This document shows, piece by piece, positions 17,472 through 26,593 of a stretch of DNA of 64,000 nt (position 1 is the stretch's first letter; every line of letters starts with the position of its first letter). Under the pieces are notes generated by a model. It did not search any database. It saw nothing but the letters and a program-made list of their open reading frames with translations, and was not told where the DNA came from. Location: NCBI RefSeq assembly GCF_900699765.1, contig NZ_CAADHO010000012.1, positions 1-64,000 on the forward strand, in the 5' to 3' direction. Origin of the DNA: Desulfoluna butyratoxydans. GTDB taxonomy: Bacteria; Desulfobacterota; Desulfobacteria; Desulfobacterales; Desulfolunaceae. Both the position numbers and the translations under genes were made by a program.

Positions 17472-17894
17472 ATGGAACATCGAGAAAATACAGACCAATG
17501 CAAGTCAGCCAACGGCAGAGAGATCTTCACCCCGGCCGAGGCAGCCGATGCCTTCGGCCCGGAGTTTCTGGACCTGGAGTGCTGCCGGGGCTGGATCCTC
17601 AACCGGATCCACAAGGGCGAAGCCCGTTGTCCCGGGTGCGGATCTTCCATCCAGGACGAACAACGGCTCTTCAGATTCTGGAGCGGAAAAAGATTGTCCT
17701 GCCCGGCCTGCGGGAAAAAGTTCACCAGCCTCACCGGGACCTTCCTCTCCGGAAGCCACATGGACTACCGGGGACTCTTTCTACTCTTCGTCTCTTTTGG
17801 CCGGGGGTGGGAGACGACGGAGACAGCCAGGCGCATCGGGTGCGATCCGGCCACGGTGAGGAACTGGCGCAAGAAAATCGAAGGGATGAAATAG
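17472..17894 (+). CDS. Zinc-ribbon and HTH protein, possible late regulator
   Basis: 140 residues. After an HTH-like N-terminus there is a four-cysteine zinc ribbon (CPGCG and CPACG, about residues 53-80) similar to those of IS1595-type transposases, then a second HTH near the C-terminus (TETARRIGCDPATVRNWRKKI). No nuclease domain follows, so it is a DNA-binding protein rather than a transposase. It lies directly between the putative origin and the terminase genes, a fitting place for a late-gene activator, by analogy with P2 Ogr, which is also a zinc protein. That role is inference. Confidence 0.6.
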   Translation: MEHRENTDQCKSANGREIFTPAEAADAFGPEFLDLECCRGWILNRIHKGEARCPGCGSSIQDEQRLFRFWSGKRLSCPACGKKFTSLTGTFLSGSHMDYRGLFLLFVSFGRGWETTETARRIGCDPATVRNWRKKIEGMK

Positions 17895-17900
17895 AGACTT

Positions 17901-18470
17901 ATGACAGACACACTTTCAAACCCCAAGGCCATCACGGCCTACCTGAAGGAGGCCGGGTACAAAGTCAGTCAGTCCACGGTGTACAAGCACCGGGACGAGG
18001 GCCGGATCCCGGCGCAGAAAGACGGGAGATTCCTGGTGAAGGATGTGGACCGGTATGCGGGGATGCATCTGAAACGGCTCGATGGTGAAGCCTTCAGTGA
18101 AGACATGGAGGCGATCCAGCGGCAAAAGCTCACAGCGGAAGCCAGGAAAGCGGATGCCCAGGCAGATCACTGGGAACTTAAAACCCTGGTGGACTCCGGG
18201 CAGTACATTGACCGGGAGCTGTTCAACGGGGAGCTGGCGGCACGGGCGGCGATCTTTCGAAATGCCCTGGCAACGTTTTTCAGGACCAACGTGGGAGAGA
18301 TGATCCGGCTTGTGAAGGGAGAGCCTGAGATGGGGCCCGACCTCATTGATTTTTGGCTGGAAAAACTGGAAGGCGCCATAGGGCGGTATGCGGAGCCGAA
18401 AAAATGGCCTGTGATGGCCGTGAGCACAATGGATTCAAAAGAGATGGACATAGAGGAGATGGCAGAATGA
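17901..18470 (+). CDS. Terminase small subunit
   Basis: 189 residues, Nu1 type: an N-terminal winged HTH (STVYKHRDEGRIPAQKDGRFLVKDVDRYA), then a helical linker (AIQRQKLTAEARKADAQADHWELKTL) and the domain that binds the large subunit. It recognises the packaging site. It starts six bases after the regulator gene, and its stop overlaps the large-subunit start (ATGA at 18467-18470). Confidence 0.85.
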   Translation: MTDTLSNPKAITAYLKEAGYKVSQSTVYKHRDEGRIPAQKDGRFLVKDVDRYAGMHLKRLDGEAFSEDMEAIQRQKLTAEARKADAQADHWELKTLVDSGQYIDRELFNGELAARAAIFRNALATFFRTNVGEMIRLVKGEPEMGPDLIDFWLEKLEGAIGRYAEPKKWPVMAVSTMDSKEMDIEEMAE

Positions 18471-20410
18471 TTCATGATGATGATGGAAACCCACAATATG
18501 TTGTTTTTACAGACGCTGAGCGCCGTATCTTCAAACCCAAGGAGAAGCTCACCGTCTCCCAGTGGGCCGAGCGTCATCGGTGGGTCGCCAAAGGCCCGGC
18601 CCAGGGGCTCTGGACCAATGACCTGACGCAATACCTGGTGGGGCCCATGGATGCCTGGAACCTGCCCTGGGTCCAGAAAATTATCATGTGCTTCGCACCC
18701 CAGACGGGCAAAAGTCAGGCGGCCATCAACTGCATGTGCTATGCGGTGGACCAGGATCCGGGCCCGGGCATGTATGTGATGCCCGATGAAAAGGCAGTGA
18801 AGCGGATCAGCAGGCGGCAGATCATCCCCTCCCTGAAATCATCCCCCAGAGTTGCGGAGCTTCTGGGTAAAAAGGCCGATGACGTGTCCACCCTTGCCAT
18901 CAACTTTACCCACGGCATGGACATCATGATGGCCTGGGCTTCCTCGCCTGCGGTCATGGCATCCGAGTCCGTCAGATACATCTTCTTTGACGAGCCGGGA
19001 AAGTACCCCGAGTTCTCCGGGAAGGAAGCAGACCCGTTCAGTCTGGGAGAGATGAGAACCAACGCCTATCCGTTCACCAAGAAGATCCTTTACTTCTCCA
19101 CCCCGGCGGAAGATGGAGACGCCTTTTCCCGACTGCTGGAAGAGGAGGTGGAGGTTATGCACCACTACGAGGTGCCTTGCCCCATCTGCAACACGTTTCA
19201 GAAAATGGAGTTCCCTTCCATCCACTGGCCCAAAGGCTCCCAGGCAGATCACAGAACCGTGGTCAGGAAAAAATCTGCCCGGTACACCTGCACCAAGTGC
19301 GGAATGGATTGGGACGACATCGACCGGAACCGGGCCGTGAAACTCGGGAAATGGGTGCCCGAGAAGGAGATCAAGAGACCCGTGGCCGTCGGGTTTCACC
19401 TCCCTTCCTGGTACTCTCCTTTTGTCAGCCTCTCCGATGTGGCGGCGGCGTTTCTGAAGGGCCTCCAGGATCCGGCAAAGATGATGGCCTTCGATACCCA
19501 GCACAAGGCCGTCCCCTACAAACCGGTGATGGCAACCACCGACGAAGGCAACCTCTTGAAGCACAAAACCGATCTTCCGCCGGGTGTCGTGCCTAAGGAC
19601 GCCGTGGCCCTCACCTGCGGCATCGACATGCAGTTGCTCCATTTTTATTTTGTGGTCAGGGCATGGGATAAGGACCTCACAAGCTGGCTCATTCAGTACG
19701 GGACGCTTTCCACCTGGGACGATGTGGAGAACCTTGTGTTCAACACCCGGTATCCGGTCCAGGACTCCTCGGAGACCAAAGGGATCTTCCGTGCCGCCCT
19801 GGACACCGGCGGCGGCGTGAATGCCGATGACGACTGGACCCGCACCGAAGAGGCCTACGAGTGGCTGAGGGACAACAGCCGGGGCGTGATCTTCGGGATC
19901 AAGGGCGCTTCCAAGACCCAGTTCCAGAAGGTCCAGGTGAAACTCATGGACAAGATGCCCCGAAGCAACAAGCCGATTCCCGGCGGCCTGGAGCTGCGGC
20001 TCCTGGACACCCACCAGCTCAAAGACCTTCTGCACTATCGGATCGCTCGAAAAGAGGCGGATCCAGAGACAGGGAGGCTCGCAGAGAAGCAGAGGTTTTA
20101 CCTCCACTCGGAGACCGACCTGAGATACGCCAAGCAGTTCCTGGCCGAAGAGAAGCGCCGGGACAAGAAGACCAAAAAGATCACCTGGAAGCAGATCGGA
20201 GGCCGGGACAACCACCTCCTGGACTGCGAGGTCTACGCCGCTGCCTGCGCCGACTCGTCCTGGACGCCCAGTATCCGGTACCTGGCCAAGGCCCAAGAGA
20301 GGAAGAAAGACGCCCCCAAACCAAAACCGGCCCCCAAGCAAGAGGCCCAGGACGTCCGACAAAGAATCACAGGAAATCGAAACCGGCCCAGCTGGTACAA
20401 CAAGAGGTAA
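18467..20410 (+). CDS. Terminase large subunit (lambda gpA family)
   Basis: 647 residues from ATG 18467, close to the 641 of lambda gpA. The ATPase part has a P-loop-like CFAPQTGKSQ near residue 77 and the family segment RYIFFDEPGKYP; a zinc-like pair CPIC...CTKCG lies in the middle, and the nuclease part has CGIDMQ and DCEVYAAAC near the end. It cuts and packages concatemeric DNA into lambda-like heads. Upstream in-frame codons overlap the small subunit and are not used. Confidence 0.93.
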   Translation: MIHDDDGNPQYVVFTDAERRIFKPKEKLTVSQWAERHRWVAKGPAQGLWTNDLTQYLVGPMDAWNLPWVQKIIMCFAPQTGKSQAAINCMCYAVDQDPGPGMYVMPDEKAVKRISRRQIIPSLKSSPRVAELLGKKADDVSTLAINFTHGMDIMMAWASSPAVMASESVRYIFFDEPGKYPEFSGKEADPFSLGEMRTNAYPFTKKILYFSTPAEDGDAFSRLLEEEVEVMHHYEVPCPICNTFQKMEFPSIHWPKGSQADHRTVVRKKSARYTCTKCGMDWDDIDRNRAVKLGKWVPEKEIKRPVAVGFHLPSWYSPFVSLSDVAAAFLKGLQDPAKMMAFDTQHKAVPYKPVMATTDEGNLLKHKTDLPPGVVPKDAVALTCGIDMQLLHFYFVVRAWDKDLTSWLIQYGTLSTWDDVENLVFNTRYPVQDSSETKGIFRAALDTGGGVNADDDWTRTEEAYEWLRDNSRGVIFGIKGASKTQFQKVQVKLMDKMPRSNKPIPGGLELRLLDTHQLKDLLHYRIARKEADPETGRLAEKQRFYLHSETDLRYAKQFLAEEKRRDKKTKKITWKQIGGRDNHLLDCEVYAAACADSSWTPSIRYLAKAQERKKDAPKPKPAPKQEAQDVRQRITGNRNRPSWYNKR

Positions 20411-20416
20411 CGAGCG

Positions 20417-20611
20417 ATGATTGAACGAACGGTGAATGTAATGGAAGCGGCAGAGATGATCTCTTGTTCACGGGCGCACGCTTACAGGCTTCTGGAAGCA
20501 GGTGAAATCAGGGGGTACTACACCGGTAACCGGCGGGGATTAAGGGTTATTGAGCGGAGTGTGGAGGAGTTCGTGGAGAGGCGGAAGGAGGAGGCTGGGG
20601 TGACGGTTTGA
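20417..20611 (+). CDS. Small excisionase-family HTH protein
   Basis: 64 residues with a complete excisionase/MerR-type fold: VMEAAEMISCSRAHAYRLLEAGEI, wing, and VIERSVEEFVERR. It lies six bases after terminase and four bases before a parS-like palindrome (20615-20632). Since a different xis lies next to int, this is probably a regulator of the late region or of the neighbouring island rather than the excisionase. Confidence 0.6.
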   Translation: MIERTVNVMEAAEMISCSRAHAYRLLEAGEIRGYYTGNRRGLRVIERSVEEFVERRKEEAGVTV

Positions 20612-20614
20612 TGG

Positions 20615-20632
20615 ATGTCTACGCGTAGACAC
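20615..20632. promoter_or_regulatory. parS-like palindrome 2
   Basis: The 16-bp core TGTCTACGCGTAGACA (20616-20631) is intact; the outermost pair of the 18-mer is lost (last base C instead of T). It lies three bases after the small HTH gene and marks the left edge of the AT-rich defence island. Confidence 0.75.
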
Positions 20633-20824
20633 TGATGAATAATCTCGAATATTGAGTCGGTGTATGGTATAGGACATTCAGTGAATGACTTGTTCTGTTG
20701 GTGGGAAAGTGTAAGAATAAAAAGTTGTTAAGGGCTTGTATGCGTTTTTTTTGTTATTTTGTAGTGGCATCATATGCAGTTGAGTGTCTTTCTCTGAATA
20801 CTGGGAGTTTCTGGAGGCACAATC

Positions 20825-21910
20825 ATGAGTAAAATCGCTGTATTTGATTTTTTTTGCGGTTGTGGGGGGACCAGTGCCGGGTTCCGTAGTGCCGGGTTGG
20901 ATATTGCTTTTGCGCTTGATGTTGACAAGGATGCCGCCAATACGTACAGACACAACTTTCCCGATACTTATTTTCATGAAGGGGACATTCGAGATCTCAA
21001 AAAAGACAAACTCGAAGAGCAACTTACGCGGTTTTCAAATCATCTCACTTTATTCTGTGCTTGTGCCCCGTGTCAGCCCTATTCAAAACAGAGAACGGAA
21101 AAAAAGTTCAAAGATGAACGGCTTGGCCTACTTGAACTTTTCATTCCCCTGATAAAAAAATACCAGCCTGATTTTGTGTTTATCGAAAATGTCCCCGGAC
21201 TCCATAAAGGAAGGGACGGCCTTGATCCCTTGGGTAAGCTCACAAAAGTTTTAAAAAAGTATGGCTATAAAATGGACTCAGGGGTTGTGGCTGCCCAAGA
21301 TTATGGAGCCCCACAGTTACGTCGGCGTTTTGTATTGCTTGCGAGCAGGCATGGACAAATCAATATTCCCGCAGCCACCCATGGCATAGATTCCGATAAT
21401 CCTTTTAAAACTGTCAGGGATGCGATTGATGATCTTCCAGCTATTGCGGCAGGTGAGACATATAAAGGGATCAGCCTAAAAAACCACCGTGCTGCAGCTT
21501 TATCTGAACTTAATTTGAAAAGGATAAAAGCTTCTTCTCCCGATGGCGGCGGACGTTATGAGTGGCATAAAAGTCTTTGGCCTGCATGTTATACAAGAAC
21601 AAACGATAAAGGCGACGTTCATTCAGGCCATACAGATTGTTACGGTCGTCTATGGTGGGACAAGCCAGCACCGGGGTTAACCACAAGGTGCATCAGTTAC
21701 TCCAACGGTCGATTTGGTCATCCGGAACAAAATAGAGCTATAAGTGTAAGGGAAGCGGCCCGCCTGCAGGGTTTTTCTGATGATTTTGAATTTAACGGTA
21801 CCTTGAATTCCATGGCAAAACAAATTGGAAATGCAGTACCTGTTGATCTTGCCTTAGCAATGGGAAGACAGTTTATTCAGCATATAGAGGGAATAAATGG
21901 CAAAGTTTAA
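20825..21910 (+). CDS. DNA (cytosine-5) methyltransferase
   Basis: 361 residues with the C5-methyltransferase motifs in order: FFCGCGG (9-15, AdoMet), APCQPYS (81-87, nucleophile C83), ENVPG (121-125), QDYGAPQLRRR, and the C-terminal REAARLQGF and QIGNAVPV. It starts after GGAGG and a short AT-rich leader. It would methylate a specific sequence and so mark self DNA. Its last 14 bases overlap the ATPase gene, so the two are translated together with the receiver-domain gene as one operon. Composition is well below that of the surrounding phage genes. Confidence 0.93.
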   Translation: MSKIAVFDFFCGCGGTSAGFRSAGLDIAFALDVDKDAANTYRHNFPDTYFHEGDIRDLKKDKLEEQLTRFSNHLTLFCACAPCQPYSKQRTEKKFKDERLGLLELFIPLIKKYQPDFVFIENVPGLHKGRDGLDPLGKLTKVLKKYGYKMDSGVVAAQDYGAPQLRRRFVLLASRHGQINIPAATHGIDSDNPFKTVRDAIDDLPAIAAGETYKGISLKNHRAAALSELNLKRIKASSPDGGGRYEWHKSLWPACYTRTNDKGDVHSGHTDCYGRLWWDKPAPGLTTRCISYSNGRFGHPEQNRAISVREAARLQGFSDDFEFNGTLNSMAKQIGNAVPVDLALAMGRQFIQHIEGINGKV

Positions 21911-24869
21911 AACCAGAGCACGAACTGTTGATCTTCTTGGTAGACAGCAAATTGCCGGTATCCCAACTGCAATAAGTGAGCTTTTTAAAAATGCTCATGA
22001 TGCCTATGCAGATAATGCATTAGTCGATTATTTTCGATCCGATGGTCTTTTTGTTTTACGAGATGACGGTGTAGGGATGACAAAGACCGATTTCGAGAGT
22101 CGCTGGCTCACTATCGGTACAGAAAGCAAGGTAAAAGATCAATTAGGAATGGAACCACCTTATTCTCCCCCTGATAAACTCGAAAGAAACACAATGGGGG
22201 AAAAAGGGATTGGACGCCTTGCAATTGGCGTAATAGGAAATCAAGTTCTTATTTTGACGCGTGCCAAACGGAAAGGGATGCTCCATGATCTAGTTGCGGC
22301 TTTCATTAATTGGGATCTATTCGAAGTGCCGGGTATAGATATCGATGACATTGAAATTCCGATCAAAACTTTTGCTGGAGGTACTCTTCCCGATGTAGAT
22401 GATGTGAATTCCTTGGTGGAAGTTGTTCGTAATAACTTAAAGTCTTTAGGAACAAAAATAAGAAAAAAAGATCAAAAAAGAATTTCTAACAGTCTTGATG
22501 CTTTTATTGTTGACCCTGACGATTTGGATAATTTCGCATCTGGACCGAGTTTAAAAGGAGGTGGTCATGGAACACATTTTTATATTCTTCCTTCAAATGA
22601 AACCATTGCTTTAGATATAGATACTGAGGATGAGCAAAAAAAGAAGGAACGCATATTTACAAAATTTTTATTAGGTTTTTCAGATACCATGACAACTAAA
22701 GAACTTCCGCTTTTAAAAACGGAATTTCGAGATTGGAAAACCGATGCCCCAGGTGATTTCAATGAGCTTATAGGTCCTCGTGAATTTATTACACATGATG
22801 AATTTGACATGGCTGATCATCATATTGACGGGAAGTTTGACAAGTTTGGGCAATTCGAAGGAACAGTAACGGTTTACGGTCAGGAACCTGTCAAGCATAT
22901 CGTATCTTGGGGAAAGACAGGGGGTAGAGAAACACTGTGTGGCCCATTTTCATTTAAATTAGCTCATATTCAGGGTCGAGAACGAGAGAGCTCTCTTTCT
23001 TCAGAGGACTACGGAAAATTAGATCTAAAATTGAACAGAATAGGTGGTGTATATGTTTATAGGGATGGGATTAGGGTTCTTCCATATGGAAACCATGACC
23101 ATGATTTTTTAGATATTGAAAGAAACAGAACCAAGAGTGCCAGTTATTATTATTTTTCCCACAGGAATATGGCTGGAGCGATTAATATATCACATAAAAA
23201 TAAAAACCTAGTTGAAAAAGCAGGCCGAGAAGGTTTTCAACAAAATAAAGCCTACCGTCAATTTTGTGATATTCTGAAAAATTTCTTATTTCAAATTACA
23301 GGTGATTTTTTTAGGGAAGGCGGTTCGAAAGCAGAAGACTTTATTCATGTAAGAGAAGAGTATAACAAAGCGGCTGAAGCTCTAAAAAAACAAAATGAAC
23401 AATCAACAGTTAAAAGAAATAATTTTTCTAATGATTTAAATGTTTTTTTTGGGAAAGTAGACTCGCTTGAGTATGAAGATTCAATTAAAAACATATTAAA
23501 TAACATTCATGGTGTTCTTGAACGAGCTAAAAGCTTAGAAGCACCAGATCAAGCTGCTGATTTACTCATCAGAGCTGAAAATAAAGTTAGCGGTGATCTT
23601 GATAAACTGCGGTCAGATTATATTTTGGCAAGGCCAAGGGGCGTGGGTTTAACCAAGCAGCTGGATCGAGACTGGAAGGCATATCTTGTCGAATTTCAGC
23701 GGTTGGAAGACGAATATTTCAAACCGACTGAAAAAACGATATCTGATATGATCGGAGAATCAGCCAAGCAAGCCAGAATATATATTGATCAAAGGAAGAG
23801 ACTTGAAGTTCTAATAAAAGAAACAAGTGAAAAATCGATCAAAAAAGTTCAAACTAAAGCTAAGGAAACAAAAAGTTCGTTAGACCTCACCCACAAAAAT
23901 GTCCATGATCTTGTTCGGAATAGTCTTTCTGAAATCAAAGATTTAATAACTGAAACTGAGATTAATTTTAATCGGACTAATCTGGAAAAGATGGATGGAT
24001 CTTCTATTGAAGAACTTAAAGATGCTATTGAATCAAGACTTACAAAAGCAGCTGAAAAACATGAGGAAAGTCTCGAAAGTGTTAAACAACAGTTAGATGT
24101 CATTCAGCTTTCAAGAGATGAACGAGGATATCTTATTTCACAAACGGATATGCTGGCTGCGCAGGAAAATGAGCTTCTTGCTTTAAAGGAAAATGCCGAA
24201 GCTGACTTGGAACTTACTCAATTAGGTATGGCTGTTGATATCATCAATCACGAATTTAACAGCAGTATAAAATCTGTAAGAAAAAACGTGTCACTACTAA
24301 AGAGTTGGGCTGATGTAAATGCTGAGCTAAAGCCCTTATACACCAACATTCGAAACAGCTTTGAACACCTTGATGGGTATCTTTCGCTGTTTACGCCTTT
24401 AAATAAACGGCTTTATAGAAAAAAAGTCAAAATAACTGGGCGTGGAATAGTCAATTTTGTAAAAAACGTTCTCGATGAAAGATTGACTAGACATGATGTG
24501 GATCTTGTCGTTACAGATGATTTTAATTCTTTCTCTATTGAGAGTTACCCTTCGACTTTTTACCCTGTATTTATAAATTTAATAGATAACGCTATTTTTT
24601 GGACGAAGGACCGAAGTTCTAAGAGACAAATTACCCTTGATGTAAAAAATGGAGCTTTTACTATTCAGGACACTGGGCCGGGGATTCCGGCAAGGGACAG
24701 GAAAGCTGCTTTTGAGAAAGGCTTTTCTCGAAAGCCGGGCGGAAGAGGGCTTGGTTTGTTTATCTCAAAAGATATTCTTAAGAAAGTTGGCTACGATTTA
24801 GTAATTGATACTGATTACTCTGAAACGGGTACATGTTTTAAAATTCATCCGCTGAGCGACAAAGCATAA
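21897..24869 (+). CDS. MORC-like ATPase with C-terminal histidine-kinase module
   Basis: 990 residues with two GHKL ATP-binding domains. The first, at the N-terminus, has E28-N32-D35 (SELFKNAHDA), the D56-x-G-x-G box and MGEKGIGRLA near 100, as in MORC/Hsp90-like ATPases. A long helical middle (about 470-775) follows. The C-terminus looks like a histidine kinase: an H-box-like DIINHEFNSSIKS near 780-793, then N-box FINLIDNA (about 892), DTGPGIP (about 925) and GGRGLGLFIS (about 949). The gene overlaps the methyltransferase and is 11 bases from a receiver-domain gene. It probably senses DNA state and signals to the partner. Confidence 0.85.
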   Translation: MAKFKTRARTVDLLGRQQIAGIPTAISELFKNAHDAYADNALVDYFRSDGLFVLRDDGVGMTKTDFESRWLTIGTESKVKDQLGMEPPYSPPDKLERNTMGEKGIGRLAIGVIGNQVLILTRAKRKGMLHDLVAAFINWDLFEVPGIDIDDIEIPIKTFAGGTLPDVDDVNSLVEVVRNNLKSLGTKIRKKDQKRISNSLDAFIVDPDDLDNFASGPSLKGGGHGTHFYILPSNETIALDIDTEDEQKKKERIFTKFLLGFSDTMTTKELPLLKTEFRDWKTDAPGDFNELIGPREFITHDEFDMADHHIDGKFDKFGQFEGTVTVYGQEPVKHIVSWGKTGGRETLCGPFSFKLAHIQGRERESSLSSEDYGKLDLKLNRIGGVYVYRDGIRVLPYGNHDHDFLDIERNRTKSASYYYFSHRNMAGAINISHKNKNLVEKAGREGFQQNKAYRQFCDILKNFLFQITGDFFREGGSKAEDFIHVREEYNKAAEALKKQNEQSTVKRNNFSNDLNVFFGKVDSLEYEDSIKNILNNIHGVLERAKSLEAPDQAADLLIRAENKVSGDLDKLRSDYILARPRGVGLTKQLDRDWKAYLVEFQRLEDEYFKPTEKTISDMIGESAKQARIYIDQRKRLEVLIKETSEKSIKKVQTKAKETKSSLDLTHKNVHDLVRNSLSEIKDLITETEINFNRTNLEKMDGSSIEELKDAIESRLTKAAEKHEESLESVKQQLDVIQLSRDERGYLISQTDMLAAQENELLALKENAEADLELTQLGMAVDIINHEFNSSIKSVRKNVSLLKSWADVNAELKPLYTNIRNSFEHLDGYLSLFTPLNKRLYRKKVKITGRGIVNFVKNVLDERLTRHDVDLVVTDDFNSFSIESYPSTFYPVFINLIDNAIFWTKDRSSKRQITLDVKNGAFTIQDTGPGIPARDRKAAFEKGFSRKPGGRGLGLFISKDILKKVGYDLVIDTDYSETGTCFKIHPLSDKA

Positions 24870-24880
24870 AGGGAAAAATT

Positions 24881-26530
24881 ATGCATTCTGAATCTGCATT
24901 TTTCAAATACTCGAAAGAAATCGCTGAAGATTTTCTATCAACAGTTCTTATTGTTGATGATCAGGCTTATTTTGAGGATCCTAATCCGGTTAAACCTAAG
25001 TTAGTTGTTACTCCAACAAGTCGTAAAGCAGGGTCTAAATCCAAGGTTGATAAAACGAGTCCAGTTCCGACTGAGAATAATCAAGAGGATAGTGTCGGAA
25101 AATCACATGATTTAGATGCAAAGAAAGTCATAAATAGTTTTGCACAAAAAGGCATCTTGTGTACGGTAATAAAGCCTGATGAAGAAGAACTTAAGTGCCT
25201 TGACAGAACAGTAATACCTTTATGCAATAATGCGGATCTTATTATATTGGATTGGGAATTAAGCCAAAAATCGAACAGCACAGCTCTTTCTTTGGTTAAG
25301 GATGCTATGGCTTGTTTTACCAATAGCTCTCCCCAGCAACTTCGGCTCATTGCTATTTATACCGGCTCAACAGATATCAGTGGTATCTATGATTCAATAA
25401 AAGACGAGCTTGATAAAAGCTATCAAACTACCCCAATACCAGGATCAGGGTGTTGTTGCCAAATTGGTTCTTGCCGTTTATTGGTTTTTCCCAAGGAGGC
25501 GACTAAAACGGCAGATGGTGTAAAACCGATATCTTTTGACGAGTTGGCCGAATTTTTGGTTGGTGAATATACAAAGATGACAAAGGGGTTGTTATCAAAC
25601 ACCGTGATGAGAAGTTTTTCAGTAATTAGAAAAAACTCTCATAAGATTTTGAAAACCTTTTCTGGACTGGACTATCCTTTCCTCACCCACAGAACATGTC
25701 TTACGAGGCCAGAAGAGGCTGAAGAGCATTCAGCAACATTAATCTCTGATGAGATACAATCTCTGCTTGAGGAATATAATGTCGGAAGTGCATCAGATAT
25801 GGAGGCATTACGTCTTTTTGTTGAGGACCAACCCCAAGGTAAGGCTTATCCACTAGATCATATGGCTAAAGGAAAACCTTCTTTAAACACAGATCAAATC
25901 GTTGATTTATTGCAAAATGGAATCTCTCCAAACGAAAGGCCACAGCCTGATTATCTTTCTAACAAAGAATTTAGTAGTGAAAAAATTTTTAATTGTTTAA
26001 CACAAATGTATTCTCATCCTAAAAATTGCAAAAACTTAGATTTTGAGTACGCAGCTTTAACTACTTTGCGATCAAAATATTCAGATACATTACCTTGCTT
26101 GGCTTTGGGGACAATCATACAGGATATGTCAAATCAAGATAAATATTGGATTTGTTTGCAGCCAAAATGTGATAGCGTTAGGCTGTCTGGTGATGTTTCT
26201 TTCCCGTTTTTACCATTAGGTGATAAAGGGAAAATTCATTGTGTGGTTCCCGATGGTCCAGATTCATTTGTTAGAAAAAAAATTTCTTTAAAGTTTTCAA
26301 TGTGCAAAACGATAGAATTTAAAGCTAATGCTGAGACTGGTTACATTCAGGCAGCTATAAGGGATAAAGAATTTATTTTTGAAGATGTGAGTTATAAAGA
26401 ATTTAAATTTATTTGTGAATTGAAACCCGAATATGCTCAACGATTATCAAATGCTTTTGCTACTGAAATATCTCGAGTTGCTACAAATAATTCTGAGTGG
26501 TTAAGAAGGTGTGAAGCAAAGAATTTATAA
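24881..26530 (+). CDS. Receiver-domain protein of the methyltransferase/MORC operon
   Basis: 549 residues. The N-terminal 170 residues look like a response-regulator receiver: LIVDD (acidic pair D26-D27), a charged low-complexity insertion at about 38-75, LIILDWEL with D124 in the phosphoacceptor position, and LIAIYTGS in place of the conserved Thr strand. The C-terminal 350 residues are unrecognised and have no known DNA-binding or nuclease motif I can see. It follows the MORC/kinase gene after AAGGGA and is the likely signalling partner, possibly the effector or the bridge to the convergent nuclease. Confidence 0.75.
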   Translation: MHSESAFFKYSKEIAEDFLSTVLIVDDQAYFEDPNPVKPKLVVTPTSRKAGSKSKVDKTSPVPTENNQEDSVGKSHDLDAKKVINSFAQKGILCTVIKPDEEELKCLDRTVIPLCNNADLIILDWELSQKSNSTALSLVKDAMACFTNSSPQQLRLIAIYTGSTDISGIYDSIKDELDKSYQTTPIPGSGCCCQIGSCRLLVFPKEATKTADGVKPISFDELAEFLVGEYTKMTKGLLSNTVMRSFSVIRKNSHKILKTFSGLDYPFLTHRTCLTRPEEAEEHSATLISDEIQSLLEEYNVGSASDMEALRLFVEDQPQGKAYPLDHMAKGKPSLNTDQIVDLLQNGISPNERPQPDYLSNKEFSSEKIFNCLTQMYSHPKNCKNLDFEYAALTTLRSKYSDTLPCLALGTIIQDMSNQDKYWICLQPKCDSVRLSGDVSFPFLPLGDKGKIHCVVPDGPDSFVRKKISLKFSMCKTIEFKANAETGYIQAAIRDKEFIFEDVSYKEFKFICELKPEYAQRLSNAFATEISRVATNNSEWLRRCEAKNL

Positions 26531-26593
26531 TTATTGACTAATTATGGGGGCTCGATGCCTTGTGAATATTTGGCAGTTTGCTTGAGTAGTGAG

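Noticed and set aside
18839-20362. 507-residue minus-strand frame
   Set aside because: Shadow of the terminase large-subunit gene, with repetitive Gly/Val/Leu composition.
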